Source: Rhabdophis nuchalis (Eukaryota; Chordata; Lepidosauria; Squamata; Natricidae). From it: 64,000 nucleotides of DNA. Shown here piece by piece: positions 1 to 11,167 of this stretch. The notes beneath the pieces are model-generated. The model did no database searches and had not been told where the DNA came from. It worked only from the letters and a program-made list of their open reading frames with translations. Each line of letters opens with the position of its first letter. Position 1 is the first letter of the stretch. The translations under genes and the position numbers were made by a program. The stretch covers positions 160,153,003 to 160,217,002 of the forward strand of contig CM077645.1 of assembly GCA_039707465.1 (NCBI GenBank), in the 5' to 3' direction.

Positions 1-103
1 TTTTGTTTCTTACTTCTAAAAATAAAAAAGTCTATCCAAATCTTTGGAGAACTCTTTTGTATATCCAGAGAACAAAAATTAACCAAATCAATTTCCTGAT
101 TTA

Positions 104-381
104 AGAGCCAGTTTTGTCCAGTGATTAAGACCTCAGGCTAGAAAGTGGGAGACTGGGAGTTATAGTCTCACCTTAGCCATGAAAGCTATCTGGATAATTT
201 TGGGCAAGTCACTCTTTCTCAGCACAACTCGTCCCACAAGGATGTTGTAGAGAAAATTGGAGGAGTAAGGTGTGTTGAATAGGCTTGCCATCTTGAGGTA
301 TTTGTAAAAATAATAAAGGCAAGAAATACATACATACATACATACATACATACATACATACATACATACATACATACATAC
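104..381 (+). mobile_element. tRNA-derived SINE with (CATA)n tail
   Basis: The head has tRNA-like pol III promoter spacing: a degraded A box near GTCCAGTGATTAAG and a B box near GAGTTATAGTC. The body (CTTGGGCAAGTCACTCTTTC and a TTGAGGTATTTGTAAAAATA end) matches a common squamate SINE layout. The element ends in a simple-repeat tail, here (CATA)n at about 325-381. A reversed, older copy of the same family lies near 34.5 kb. The family assignment is from memory of squamate SINEs. Confidence 0.65.
325..381. repeat. (CATA)n microsatellite, SINE tail
   Basis: About fourteen uninterrupted CATA units directly follow the SINE body, so the array most simply grew from its 3' tail. It produces spurious Tyr-Val-Cys-Met repeat frames on the minus strand. 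Confidence 0.95.
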
Positions 382-401
382 CCTGTTTATATCCTTTAGG
401 G

Positions 402-641
402 AATAGCAATAGCACTTAGACTTATATACTGCTTCACAGTGCTTTACAGCCCTCTCTAAGCGGTTTACGGCGTCAGCATTTTGCCCCCAACAATCTGGGT
501 TCTCATTTTACCCACCTCGGAAGGATGGAAGGCTGAGTCAACCTTGAGCTGGTGAGAATCGAACTGCCAAACTGCAGGCAGCTGGCAGGCAGCAGAAGTA
601 GCCTGCAGTACTGCCTTATAACCACTGCGCCACAATGGCTC
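402..641 (-). mobile_element. Sauria-type SINE
   Basis: Read on the minus strand it begins GTGGCGCAGTGGTTA (A box), has a B box GCAGTTCGATTCTC, a conserved middle (AAGGTTGACTCAGCC, GTAAAATGAGAACCCAG) and ends AAGTGCTATTGCTATTC. This tRNA head plus a Bov-B-like 3' end is the Sauria SINE layout of squamates. The copy is nearly full length and moderately diverged. Related copies lie near 23.2, 29.7, 35.0 and 44.4 kb. Confidence 0.85.
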
Positions 642-1667
642 ATAAGTTATCAGTTTCATTTATATTGCACTGAAGTCACTCTTATCATAAACATTCATTG
701 CATTTCATTCTTGTATTACAACTCCATAAGATATGCCTTTCAATTTTATCATTAATTTGTCCATTCTGTCCAAAAGCTGAGCTGAAAAATATTCAGAAAT
801 TTACATAAGGATTTCTATTTTCTTCTTTATTCTTGACTCTATTGTCCAGCCTTCAAAGTCTCCTTATTATAAAAAAAGGGGAAAAAATATCGGTTTTCTG
901 ATAAGAAAATACTTTGTAAATAATTCAAGACTTTAATTCCAAATATGCTAGATTCCTTATTAACTTTCCAAAATATACTAAGCACTCTTTTGCTGTATAA
1001 TAATAAAAAAGTCACGTATTTTAAATTTTATAATCAAATTTACATCATTGTGTTTTAAGGAGGCAGAAACTCAGCCAATGAATCAAGGGGAACCTTGCAA
1101 GCCTGAAGGTTGCTTTGCAATTTTGAGCTTAATGTATATTCTGACTCTTAGCCATTCCACTCATAAGCCAACTGTAACAACAACAATTTCCACAGGCCAC
1201 TCAGGGGAAGCATCTGTCCGGAGTTATATGGGTCCTCTCCATTATGTCTCCTTTGTTCCAGAGAGATTACAGTGACTCGGATCTAACATTTAGTGCAATT
1301 CAACTCACAAAGTTGTGTTGCTAGCTAACAAAAGCCAGAAAAGCATCCTCTTATCATAGCGCATATAGGAAGTCCCCCAACTTAGCTTCCAAGGTCAAGT
1401 AAGGATGGGAAAGTACTTTCAATTGTTTTCAAATACTTTCAAGTAAAGCTACTCCTGGACGTTAGAATGCAGCTGTTGCTGATTGAAAATGCAAAATTCC
1501 CTTCAGCAACATTCTTTCTACAATTCTTTTTTAAAATCACTATTGTTGAAGAAAGAAAAAGAAAAGAAACACGGGGAATGTGTTTGTTTAAAAGGAAATG
1601 AGCGCAGCAAGTCATAAAACTGCAAATCCCATGCTTGCTTTGCCTTTTCCCTCTCTGAAACTCATTG
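642..1667. other. No gene seen; AT-rich unique sequence
   Basis: I recognise no repeat family. The longest open frame, about 75 codons at 1048-1275, has no family resemblance. Homopolymer A runs occur near 870-890. Confidence 0.5.
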
Positions 1668-2066
1668 ACATCCAGACTTATGACTGCAATTGAGTTCATA
1701 ATTTCTGTTGCTAAGTGAGACAGAAACAGACATTTGTTAAATGACTTTTGCCCCATTCTACAACCTTTCTTGCTACAGTTGTTAAGTGAACTGCTGTAGC
1801 TGTTACGTTATTAACATAGTTGTTAAGTGAATCTGGCTTCCCCATTGACTTTGCTTGTTAGAAAGTTACAAAAGAAGGTCACATAACCCCAGGACACTGC
1901 AACTGTCATAAATATGAGGCTGTTGCCAAGAGACTGGATTTTGATTACAAGACCATGGTGACGTTCCAATGGCCATAAGTGTGAAAAATGGTCATTAGTC
2001 CCTTTTTTCAGTGCCGTTATAACTTTGAACAGTCACTAAATGAATTGTTGTAACTCAAGGTACAAC
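1668..2066. mobile_element. Non-autonomous DNA element, mariner-like ends
   Basis: A diverged copy of a family of roughly 360-400 bp also seen near 7.8, 15.6 and 31.7 kb. Shared blocks are GACTTTGCTTGT..AGAA, a CATAAATATGA block and CAGTGCCGTTATAACTTTG. Better copies carry inverted ends around GTAGTCCTCAACTTAC with TA nearby, which suggests a Tc1/mariner-type MITE. No coding capacity is visible. Confidence 0.6.
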
Positions 2067-2669
2067 ATTGCTATGTCTTGCATTGTATTGCTATGTCTTT
2101 TCCCTAAAATGCTTGCAATCTTTGCTGTTTTTCACTTTCAGACCAGTTCAAAGGACTCTAACTTTCCTACAGATAAATCTCCCAACTATCCAGATCTGCT
2201 GTCTTTGGTTCAAAGTTTAGTAGGTGCCCTCAACGTCTACGCACCTTTAAATTTAGTGTGCCTAAACAAGCAAAATTCTCTGACCCTGTGCTTTCACAGC
2301 CTCTGCCCCAAGTGCCCTCAGTGAATGATCTTTGTCATTTCAAACCTCAGTGATTGTGGTGCTACAAGTCTTTCACCTTTAAAGATCAGACCATCAATAA
2401 TTGTTAGTTCCTCATGGAATCGCTAGAGCTCTATCACTCTGGCGGACATAAACATTTTTCTTTTGGCCCAACCAGCAATTACTGTTTCCAACCAAGTGAC
2501 CAATAAGACAGCATGATTAGCAATGTCAAAAGAGGGGGGAGAGGAGGAGAGAGGGGGACAAATGCTTTTAAGCGATTTTGAAATAGAAAAACAATATGAA
2601 TTTCTCAGTTTTTCTGGCAAACTTGATTGCAGTTCTAATTGCTGCCAATAAGATAAACTGATTTTGTTC
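2067..2669. other. No gene seen
   Basis: Unique-looking sequence with a purine-rich tract near 2530-2561. An open frame of 94 codons at 2040-2324 starts inside the neighbouring DNA element and resembles nothing I know. Confidence 0.45.
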
Positions 2670-2873
2670 TATGTATGTATGTATATACACACACAAACAC
2701 ATATACAGCACAGTAAATGTATTCAGATCTTTAGCATTACATACACACCAATTTATGTATTTGTTACTGTATTATATGTGTGTCTGTACACACACACATA
2801 CAATACATAAACATACACTCATAAATAAATAGGTGTGTGAGTTTATGTATATGTTTATGCACTGTATGTGCAT
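2670..2873. repeat. TG/CA-rich low-complexity sequence
   Basis: Interrupted (TATG)n and (CA)n tracts. The part from about 2774 to 2870 is repeated in the same orientation at about 3090-3190 (shared words include ACATAAACATA, AAATAAATA and GAGTTTATGTAT). Confidence 0.7.
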
Positions 2874-3067
2874 CAGGCATGAAATACTCTAATCTTCACA
2901 ACCGCTTCGGAACCAGGGACGCACGCGGGGCACTTCTGCACATACACAGAACCTTCTGTGCATGTGCAGAGCATCCGTGATGACGTCTGAGTGGGTGGGC
3001 GGGGCCTTCCGCCGCCGCCACTACCAGTTTGCCTGAACCTGAGCGAACCAACAGAATACCACCTCTG
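2874..3067. mobile_element. Short hAT-type element, CAGTGGTGGG group
   Basis: The right end AATACCACCTCTG and the inner words GTGGGCGGGGC, GCATGTGCAGAG and GAGCGAACC match the family also seen at 39220-39369 and 52082-52294. The left end near 2874 is degraded. Flanks ATGTGCAT and ATGTGTGC only loosely resemble a target duplication. A further right-end scrap of this family (CCGGCAGGAACCCACCCCTG) lies at about 3195-3237. Confidence 0.5.
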
Positions 3068-3069
3068 AT

Positions 3070-3124
3070 GTGTGCATGTGTGTGTGTGTGTTTATGTGTG
3101 TGTACACACACACACACACACACA
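3070..3124. repeat. (TG)n followed by (CA)n, self-complementary
   Basis: A TG run passes into a CA run around GTGTGTGTACACACACAC, so the single strand could fold back on itself. It follows directly on the hAT right end. Confidence 0.85.
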
Positions 3125-3237
3125 GAGTACATAAACATATACTTGCAAATAAATAAGTGTTTGAGTTTATGTATGTTTATGTACTGTGTTTTTTTGCGTG
3201 CCGAACCAGCAGTAATTCCGGCAGGAACCCACCCCTG

Positions 3238-4309
3238 TTATGTATCTCAAGTTTATAAAGTTACTTTAAGTACACAAGGATTATTTACTTGTTTAGGACA
3301 TCAAGACATTTTTCTCCCATATTCCTGAGTTATTGCTGCCTTTCCAGACAAAAGGAAACATGAAATGGGTTTGTACTTCTTTCCTTTCCAAAATATGGAC
3401 TCTTTCTGAGCCTGAGAAAGTGGTTGAGAATGCAGTTGAAGGCTGTTGCAGGATGGGGGGGGGGAGAGGAGGGAAAGGAAGTGGAGTGCAGTGTAGTTTC
3501 AGGCAGCCAGAAAGTTCTAAGGAAAAAGCCAAATACTGCAAACATTATTCATGCTCCAGAAGGACACAAGATTGACTCTGGCAGCTCAGTAAAATAACTG
3601 GAGATTAAGTAATGCCAGTTCCCATACCCTGGGGGAGATATAAAATACAGACTCTGAACACAGACTTCCTCTGCTTTGATCTTGCAAAATTACTTTAACA
3701 AAGTTTTTGTCAGCGTCTTCAGATATCTTTTCTGGAAAAGATAGTGGCAAATGTTATATTAAGAAAGGGAAGGTTTCTGCCTTGCCTGTGAAAATGTACT
3801 TGCCCTATTAGAGGAAACAGAAAGCCATAAGTAAAGTTTAACGATTCGTTCCAACTCTTCTCTTCCCTGATTCAGGCATCTGCTATGCTTTGTTCTTGGA
3901 TCTATGATGACTGCTTCAGGTCAAGGTCCCAGTGACTTCATCAACTCATCCATACAGTGTTTTTTTTTGACAGTTCTTGGGTTGCTACTGTCCTATTCTG
4001 GTTTTCTTTTCTTTTTAACTTCCCAGACCTAGTCTACAGTGTGTTTGTTCACTGGAGGTCTCCCGTTTGCTCCTAAACAAGCCCAACCCTTCTGATGGAT
4101 TCTCAACCCAGACAAAATCAGTTAGATTCTGCTGATGTCTGGGTCAATAGCTGCAAACAAATACCCTAATCTAAAACAACAGCAACTATTACAAAGCATG
4201 CCTATAAATTTGTATTTTATGGTGATCCAAAATTAAGCAACCTATTTCCCCCACTACCCCCCCCCCCCCCCGTGATATCCACACACAATTTTGCGATGTT
4301 CTCCTAGGA
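3238..4309. other. No gene seen
   Basis: Unique-looking sequence with a 10-G run at 3455-3464 and a 15-C run at 4257-4271. Short frames around 3293-3575 come from the G-rich tract and carry no recognisable domain. Confidence 0.5.
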
Positions 4310-4434
4310 CAGGGGTCTGCAAAGTTGGCTCTTTTAAGACTGGTGGACTTCAACTCCCAGAATTCTTGGCTGTCTGGGGAATTCTGGGAGTTGGAGTCCA
4401 CCTGTCTTAAAAGAGCCAACTTTGCAGAGCCCTG
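4310..4434. mobile_element. Palindromic hAT MITE
   Basis: The element begins CAGGGGTCTGC and ends GCAGAGCCCTG. Its two halves are inverted copies of each other around a short centre, so the whole unit is a hairpin. It is flanked by a perfect 8-bp duplication TCCTAGGA (4302-4309 and 4435-4442), as expected for hAT transposition. It has no coding capacity. Confidence 0.9.
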
Positions 4435-4442
4435 TCCTAGGA

Positions 4443-5022
4443 TAATTTTTGAATATATAGCAGAAAAATTACACTTCCCTCTTTTGGTCTTCTTTTTGTG
4501 ATAATCTAAAGTTAGATTTGGGAGATTTAGCACATATATTGTATTTACAAAAAAAAAAGCCCTAATTTTTTGAAAAAGGTTAAATTTCCAGCCCCATCCA
4601 ACCTAAGACCCTCAAAAAATATGATGGCAACGCAATTAGTTATTGGAATGCATAGAACTACTATGTTCCGGCTTTTTATTAGTGTTGATGTTTCTGTTTA
4701 AAATACAGGGAAAGTGTTCCAAGCCAGATGACACACCTTTCCCAGAAGTACAATTCTCGTATTTTTAAGGCTTAACTCATCATATCAAAAATTGTCATCT
4801 TGCTACAAAATTTTGGCAGCATAATTGTAAGGGTCTCGGAGGGATTGCAGGTTGTTGACTCAACCAATCAAATGAATAATTTTTTTAAAATGCCACATAA
4901 TCTCTGGGAAAGGGAACAATAGAGTTATTGTTTTAGAAATAAACCTGTTCCAACCATATCTTCCTAATTCATAGCTGTTTGAAATCAGAGCATTCTGATT
5001 AAATATTTTACCCTGTGGCAAA
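4443..5022. other. No gene seen
   Basis: AT-rich, with A runs near 4549-4557. No repeat was recognised. Confidence 0.45.
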
Positions 5023-6095
5023 CAGGGGTAGTATTTGACCGGTTTGGACCGGTTTGGGCAAACAGATAGCAGTGATTTGAATTGGTTCGCTGAACCGGTA
5101 AATACACCTCTGACTGGCCCCACCCACCCAGTCATCTGGTGGCTGTTCACCCCTTCAGGCTCCTCGTTGCTCTCCCCTTCTGGCTGCTTGCTGCTCACCC
5201 CGCCCAACCCATCCCCACCTTATATGTGTTGCCTTTATTATACAGCCCAGCTAATTACCTTGCCAGCTCTCCTCAGTCCCCAAAGGTAAGCAATGCGTGC
5301 CACCTTCTTGCCCATCACATTCGGTCGAGGCCCAGGGATGTGCCATTCCCCGGCTCCAGCCTTGCCCCAGAGCTGCCACCCACTCATCGCCCACCTTGCT
5401 CACCTACCTTTGCGCCTTGGTGGTGGGGTCTTGGCAAGGCTCCCACTGAGAAGCCTCCAGATGCTGGCAATTACTTTTGGCTGCCTGTTGAGCAGTTCTG
5501 CTGCGACACCATCCCTCCAGCTGCTGTCATTCTCCTGGCTGGGTCCAGCCATGAGTGGCACCGGCAGGCATTGGGGTACACATGCATGGCACACGTGCAC
5601 CCCATTGCCTGCTGGTGCTGCTTACAGCTGGAACTCCCCAGGATAACAGCAGCAGCTAGAGGGATGGTGTCATAGCAGAGCTGCTCAAAAAGCAGCCACT
5701 GGCTACAGCCTTTAAGATACGATCCCGGGTGGGACGGGGGACCATAAAGGGACAGACCCCGGCCAAAGACTGCCTTCTGAGCAGCTCCACTGTGAAGGAA
5801 GGCAGATAAGTTTGGCTTCCCTCTGCCTCACCATTCAACATGGCTGTTTCTGTCCTCCTTTTCGGGCTCATACACACAGAGCAAACATGAAAAGGAGGCG
5901 AGAAGCAGCTACATTGAACACTAGAAGACTTGGCTGGCTGAACTTTTCTGTCAGTTCTGTGGGTGTTGCTTGGCGAGTTACTGTGAGTGATGTCAGGTTG
6001 GCCACATCCACTAAGTCACATGATCCCCCACCAAGCCACACCTACCAAGCCACACCCACAGAACCGTTAGGGGGGAAAATTGAATTTCACCACTG
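5023..6095. mobile_element. Composite non-autonomous hAT element
   Basis: The left end CAGGGGTAGTATTTGACCGG and the right end TGAATTTCACCACTG resemble the CAGTGGTGGG-type hAT ends found elsewhere in the window. The flanks share TGGCAA, but a clean 8-bp duplication is not seen. The right shoulder contains the repeated AAGCCACACC and ACAGAACCG words typical of the family. The interior (5140-5900) is more GC-rich than the surroundings and holds a 178-codon open frame at 5139-5675, with no motif and overlapping frames on both strands. I regard that frame as chance. Confidence 0.65.
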
Positions 6096-7357
6096 ATGGC
6101 AAGTTAACTGGCTTGGAAGGTACCATATACTGTATGTACCCTGAAGAATACACAAACTATTGGTCAGTTTTCCTCCAGATTGGAGCATGGCAGAGACTTC
6201 CTGAAGATTATAATCCTTTAGATTCCACTCAACTCTCGTCATATTCCCCTTTCGTTTGGCAGTTTCTTCAGTAAATGCAGTTTTAGGAGAACATCAAGAA
6301 AGCAGAACTGTGATTTTAGAATGAGATTTTTCTTTCCAGACTTGGAGTTATTTCATTGACTTTAGTAGAGAAAATCCTATTGGTCTTAAAACACTATTCT
6401 GTGGGATACAGAATTGCAGCACTTAGCTTTATTAATAAATCAAACATTATATACATTTCTGCAAAAAATAAGATTTGTTCCTGTTTTGATGAAATAATTT
6501 TGATTAGGGTCAGTCATGCACCAGTGACTTAAGGAGAATTTGAGGAATATATTCTATTTCCATATCTGCATGATGTACTTCAGACTGACACAATGAAAAA
6601 TCTTCAAATATTTAAACAAATTAGTGAAATTTCTTGTCAATTATCCTTGATGCTTAAATCCAAAACACCTTTTCTTTTGTGGATAGGCTCTTGGTCTCCA
6701 AGAAAAGCCACCAAGTTTCATAAACAAGCATATAAAGAAATGTATTTCTTTATAAGTAAACACTGTATTAGTGTGCCTTTTGTTATCTACTACTATGGTG
6801 GAACAAAGACTATATTTTGATATCATTTGCACTCATTATTACAGTGTGCATTTTCATTTTCTATGTGTTTTAATAAGATGGCATTTAATTGCTTTTTCAT
6901 TAATGGGTCCTTCTTCCAATATTTCATGAATTTTGTGGAATTGTCTTTGAATAGATATATGCTATTTTCATTTATTAGAAAAATCAATTACATATAATCA
7001 TCTGGATAACAAATCTTAAGGCTCACTGTCTAGAACAATGGGCAAACCTCTTGGTGATTTGTTAGAAGGTTATGGGATTATTAAGTATCTTCCAAGGATC
7101 TCTAGTGTATGATTGTTGCCCAGGATGCTTAAAATATTAACATGAAAAAAGCTTGTGTTTTTCATCAGAAACTCTTACCTTTTCTCCCTGTTTTTCTTAA
7201 TCAGAATAAATCTTAACGATTCAAATGAAATCCCAACGTTTATACTGAATCCTTTAATTCCAATAAATTTTGATTTATTCATTAAATTAATTCATTTTAG
7301 TAAATTGAAACAATATTTTACAACCATTTGCTAAAAAACGAAAAGAAAAGCATTCTT
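6096..7357. other. No gene seen; AT-rich
   Basis: Unique-looking AT-rich DNA. Open frames of up to 75 codons (6593-6820) show no recognisable domain. Confidence 0.5.
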
Positions 7358-7700
7358 TTTTTAAATAAATTTTTATTTACAAATTTTTAAAAGAAAAAGA
7401 AAACAAATTTTCCCATTACACATACACAGACAATATATTGCAACAAGCGAGTCTAAGTATACATCCATTAAACCGATAGCTACCAGAGAACAATTAGAAT
7501 TATTTTGGGTTTCCTTTTCTATGTTTCATCCAATTGTACCATAAGTTCCAACAGTTGTAATAATCTGAGTCCTTCTGGTTTCTGAGTATTTTCGTTAGGC
7601 GATCTGCTTCCATGCATTCAGTGATTTTCCAGAGGAGTTTACTTTCTGAGGGTAGCAACTCATTTTTCCAATCCTGTGCAAAGAGTATTCTGGCTGCAGA
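7358..7700 (-). mobile_element. L1 LINE 3' end
   Basis: On the minus strand the frame at 7500-7832 carries the words ARILFAQDWKNELLPSESK and ITECMEADRLTKILRNQKDS. These resemble the extreme C-terminus of L1 ORF2, where A-R-I-x-x-A-Q-x-W-K is followed by an acidic Leu-rich stretch. The frame stops at 7500 and is followed by an A-rich 3' tail (7358-7400 as T/A runs on the plus strand). The copy is strongly 5'-truncated. The nearest lineage would be a squamate L1. Confidence 0.6.
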
Positions 7701-7775
7701 AAAGAAAAGAAAAGAAAAGCATTCTGATAGGCTGATGGCTGATATGTATTCATGGTTTGTCTGGATGACATCTAT

Positions 7776-8165
7776 ACAGTCGCAATGTACGACCACAATG
7801 GAGGCCAACATTTTGGTTATTAAGTGATACATTTGTTAAGTGAGTTTTGCCCTATTTTAAGACTTTTCTTGCCACAGTTTTTAAGTGAATCCCTGCAGTT
7901 GATATGTAAGTAACTCAGTTGTTAAATCAACCTGGTTTCCCCACTGACTTTGCTTGTGAGAAGGTCGCAAAAGGTGACCACATGACTTTTAGACACAGTA
8001 GCAGTCATAAATATGAACAAGGTGCCAAGCATCCGAATTTTGATCACATGATCATGGGGATGCTGCAAAGGTCATAACTGTGAAAAAAGTTGTAAGTCAC
8101 ATTTTTCCGTGCTGTTGTAACTTTAAATGGCCACGAAATGAACTGTTGTAAATTGAGGACTACCT
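7776..8165. mobile_element. Non-autonomous DNA element, mariner-like ends
   Basis: Same family as 1668-2066 and 15580-15940. The right end TTGTAAATTGAGGACTACC is well kept and is followed by TATA; the left end is degraded. Inner hallmarks are GACTTTGCTTGTGAGAAGG and ATGATCATGGGGATGCTGC. Non-coding. Confidence 0.7.
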
Positions 8166-8339
8166 ATAATCTGCTTGTGGTGAAAGGACACTGTCCTTCG
8201 TTTCCAATTTGGATCATTCCTGTAAAGATGATCTTTACAAAGAATTCTGAAAGTCTTATCCTGAAAAATGATTTTGCATATATAAAGAGACATATTTGGG
8301 TTATGTACAGAGTTTACTATTCTCTTCTACTCTATAGGG

Positions 8340-8712
8340 CAGTCATGGCTAACCTTTTTTGGCTTGCGTGCCAAAAGCGGAGGGAGGGAAGGGGGGGTTG
8401 TGCGTGTGCGTGCCAGACCCGTAATGCTATGTGCGCGACCCCCTGCTTTTGGTGCGCTTTCCCCCCCCTCTCCAGGCTCCAGAGGCTTTCTAGGAGCCTG
8501 GGGAAGGTGAAAACAGCCTCCTCCCCACCTCCAGAGGCTTCAGGAGCTTCCCTGAAGCCTCCAGAGGGTGAAAAACAGCCTCAAAAGAAGGCCTAAATCA
8601 GCTGGCCAGCGCACACAAGCATGCTGGAGCTGACAGATCAGCGCCTCACGGGCCCTAAGAAATGGTTCCGCATGCCGCCTGTGGCACCGATGCCATAGGT
8701 TCACCATCACGG
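8340..8712. mobile_element. hAT element, CAGTGATGGCTAACC group
   Basis: Terminal repeats CAGTCATGGCTAACC and GGTTCACCATCACGG, with a perfect 8-bp duplication CTATAGGG (8332-8339 and 8713-8720). The interior is GC-rich with CCTCCAGAGG inverted words. The same group occurs at 11168, 22233 and 47280. Open frames inside are not conserved between copies. Confidence 0.9.
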
Positions 8713-8720
8713 CTATAGGG

Positions 8721-9300
8721 TATACAGAGAATAGTGAGTTGTCCACTCTAGCTTGTTCTGAGATTGATTTGAGTTCTGTAGGCATAGTGAGAGTTGCAAA
8801 AAAAAAAAAGTTTTAAATAAGTTTTTCTTTTCTAATTTTCTATTGGAAATCTTTAACTTCAATCCATGTCCTATACTCTCGGATTGAGACGAGGTCTCAG
8901 CCTTATTTTACATGATGTACTAACATAAACATTTGAATAATTCTTTCATATCCCATCAGTTTTTTTCTTCTTCTTTACTGCTTAATGTACTCACTTTCTT
9001 CTATCTCCTTTCATAAAATTTAGTTTCTAGAACCCTGATAACCTGTGTTGCCTATCTCTGTTCCTTTCCAGTTCCAGAATTGGACATAGTAGGATTTGGT
9101 CAATTCAGATTAAAATGGAGTACTTATTTCTGTTGTCACAACCTGGAATTTCATTTGCCTGATTTGCAGCCATACCATTTTCAGTTTGAAGTCAACTGCT
9201 ATTCTATTTTAAATTACTCTGGCCAAACCAGATAACATATACCTGTATATTGTATAGACAAGGAATTTTGCACTTATCTCTTAAATTTCATCCTGTTAAA
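8721..9300. other. No gene seen
   Basis: AT-rich unique-looking sequence with an 11-A run near 8799. Confidence 0.45.
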
Positions 9301-9656
9301 AAGGTAACGGTAAAGGTTCCCCTCGCATATATGTGCTAGTCATTCCCGACTCTAGAGGGTGTTGTTCATCTCTGTTTCAAAGCCGAAGAGCCAGTGCTGT
9401 CTGAAGATGTCTCTGTGATCATGTGGCTGCCATGACTAAATGCCAAAAGAGCATGGAATGCTGTTACCTTCCCATCAAAGTTGGTCCCTATTTTTCTACT
9501 TGCATTTTTTACGTGTTTTCCAACTGCTAGGTTGGCAAAAGCTGGGACAAGTAACGGTAACTCAGCCTGTTACGCGGCATTAGGGATTCGAACCACTGAA
9601 CTGCTGACCTTTCAATTGACAATCTCAGTGTCTTAGCCACTGAGCTACCATGTCCT
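9301..9656 (-). mobile_element. tRNA-derived SINE, TTTACC-tailed family
   Basis: The minus strand shows a clear tRNA-type promoter: A box TAGCTCAGTGG and B box GGTTCGAATCC. The body holds GGGACCAACTTTGATGGG, a GTCATGGCAGCCACATGA block and GACTCTAGAGTCGGG-like words, and ends near ACCTTTACCG. This is a full-length copy of about 350 bp. The plus-strand copy at 14132-15550 is interrupted by a hAT element. Confidence 0.85.
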
Positions 9657-10289
9657 TTTGTTAGTTTTAGTTTATTTCTCTAACCTGTCTGAATCAGTCT
9701 TAATCTTATTTTTTTACTCTTTTTTCTTCTCAATTATTACAAATAGTCCGTGCATTTTGTGTCAACTGCTGATTTGATCAGCGTTTTCTATCTCTAAATC
9801 AAAGTTATTTGTGAGAATATTGAAAGGCAGTAGCAAGTTTGTTATCTTGGAATATGCTATGATGGAATTTGCAGCAATACTAATCCCAGCAATGGGGACG
9901 ATTCTTGAAAAGTTCACCCTGCTTCACTGAGAGGGTTTTGCACAGAGGAAACATGTACTTGCATAAAACAATTATTCATCCTCCTGATGGAGAGAAGCTG
10001 ATTTCTGAGAACTCAGATATGAGTACAAGGGATTAATTCACTGATCCTTCCGTAAAATAACTTCAGGTAAGCTAACTAAAACACCTGACACCTTGTTCTA
10101 CAATGACCGAACACAAGAAACTGGAACGTAGTGGTCAAGGAAATGGTAAAGCAAAGACTATTTATTTCAACCTCAAAATCAGTGAGATATTTCACTGAAT
10201 GAATGAATTATTCCCCCCCCCCCCAAGGTTGTTCATGGAAACAAGTAAAATGATCTCCATACTATTATCTTATTCAACATGCCAGCATT
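9657..10289. other. No gene seen
   Basis: Unique-looking sequence, with a 12-C run at 10213-10224. Confidence 0.45.
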
Positions 10290-10487
10290 CTAGAAAAAGA
10301 GATCCAAGAGAGAATATTGAGCATCCCAGAACTGGACCAGAGCAGGCTCATATATTCCGTAGTTCCAATATTTGAGGTGATGCCAGAGAGAGGATGAGGT
10401 CAAGCTATTTTCCAAAGCACCTGAAAAAGTCAATGACAATGTCTTATTGGAGCCATTACAAATGAAAGCTAATGCTTGATTTATCAA
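10290..10487 (+). mobile_element. Old CR1/L3-like LINE fragment
   Basis: The antisense reading includes SGALENSLTSSSLWHHLKYWN, which parallels the antisense of the CR1 copies at 39.5 and 45.8 kb. On the plus strand the words CCAATATTTGAGGTG and TATTTTCCAAAGCACCTG align with the part of the CR1 frame that encodes YLRGCHKEEG..LFSKAP. It is short, diverged and frame-broken. Confidence 0.55.
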
Positions 10488-10742
10488 GGAAGGATCTAGG
10501 TGTAGGAAAAAGCCTCGTCGGTGTCATTTGTTTACTGTTTTTATCCAAGTAGTGCCCAGTTTTTAACTGTCCTTTAAATGTGATTATTCATCACAGGTTC
10601 CACCAGAAACTAACCCAAAAACATTATAATATATTTTTAAAGAGAATCAATGTAATGTTCCCACTTGCAATGGCGATTAGTGAACTTTGAATTATCCACC
10701 CTCACATCAGGAAACACGAAATTTATGCTAGACCTCAATCAA

Positions 10743-10971
10743 TCAGAATAGAGCTAGAAGGGACCTTGGAGATATTCTAGTCTGACCTCCTGCTCAAGCA
10801 GGAAACCCTATACCAGGGGTCTCCAACCTTTGCAACTTTAAGTCTGAAGGAGTTCAGCTCCCAGAATTCTCCAGCCAGCTTTGCTGGCTGGAGAATTCTG
10901 GGAGCTGAACTCCTTCAGACTTAAAGTTGCAAAGGTTGGAGACCCCTGCCCTATACTATTTCAGACAGGTT
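10743..10971 (-). mobile_element. CR1 3' end, copy A, split by a MITE
   Basis: The plus strand shows the antisense CR1 3' end (AGAAGGGACCTTGGAG, CTGCTCAAGCAGGAAACCC, TTTCAGACAGG). It is interrupted at CCCTATAC by the palindromic MITE at 10814-10948. A second CR1 copy abuts it at about 10974. Confidence 0.8.
10814..10948. mobile_element. Palindromic hAT MITE
   Basis: Ends are CAGGGGTCTCCAACC and GGTTGGAGACCCCTG. The two halves are a near-perfect inverted repeat around CCAGCTTTGCTGG. The perfect 8-bp duplication CCCTATAC (10806-10813 and 10949-10956) proves insertion into the CR1 copy. Close relatives: 29773, 57749 and 59510. Confidence 0.95.
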
Positions 10972-11050
10972 AACATATTAACAGAGTTGGAAGGGACCTT
11001 GCAGGTCATCTAGTCCAACCCCCTACGCAAGCAGGAGACCCTACATTTGC

Positions 11051-11130
11051 CTCTACCTAGGATTCAATGCATAACCTTCTGCTTGTGAGGTAAGAGCTCC
11101 ACCTCTAGGCCACAGCAGCAGGTATCTAGT
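11051..11130 (-). mobile_element. Partial tRNA-derived SINE
   Basis: The minus strand reads as a tRNA-like head (GTGGCCTAGAGGTGGAGCTC, then a degraded B box) shared with the copy at 42273-42478. Only the head and a little of the body remain. Confidence 0.6.
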
Positions 11131-11167
11131 CTTTTCTTAAAAACCTCCAGTGATGAGTCACCTACAA

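Noticed and set aside
160..415. Tyr-Val-Cys-Met repeat protein
   Set aside because: Translation of the (CATA)n SINE tail.
1668..2066. Considered as a diverged hAT element
   Set aside because: Better copies have inverted AGTCCTCAACTTAC-type ends and nearby TA, and no 8-bp duplication, so mariner-like is the better fit.
5139..5675. 178-codon plus-strand frame
   Set aside because: Lies in the GC-rich interior of a hAT element, overlaps other open frames on both strands, and has no motif.
9560..9656. Possible tRNA gene on the minus strand
   Set aside because: Has A and B boxes but no full cloverleaf or acceptor pairing that I can draw; it is the head of a SINE. The same applies to the other SINE heads.
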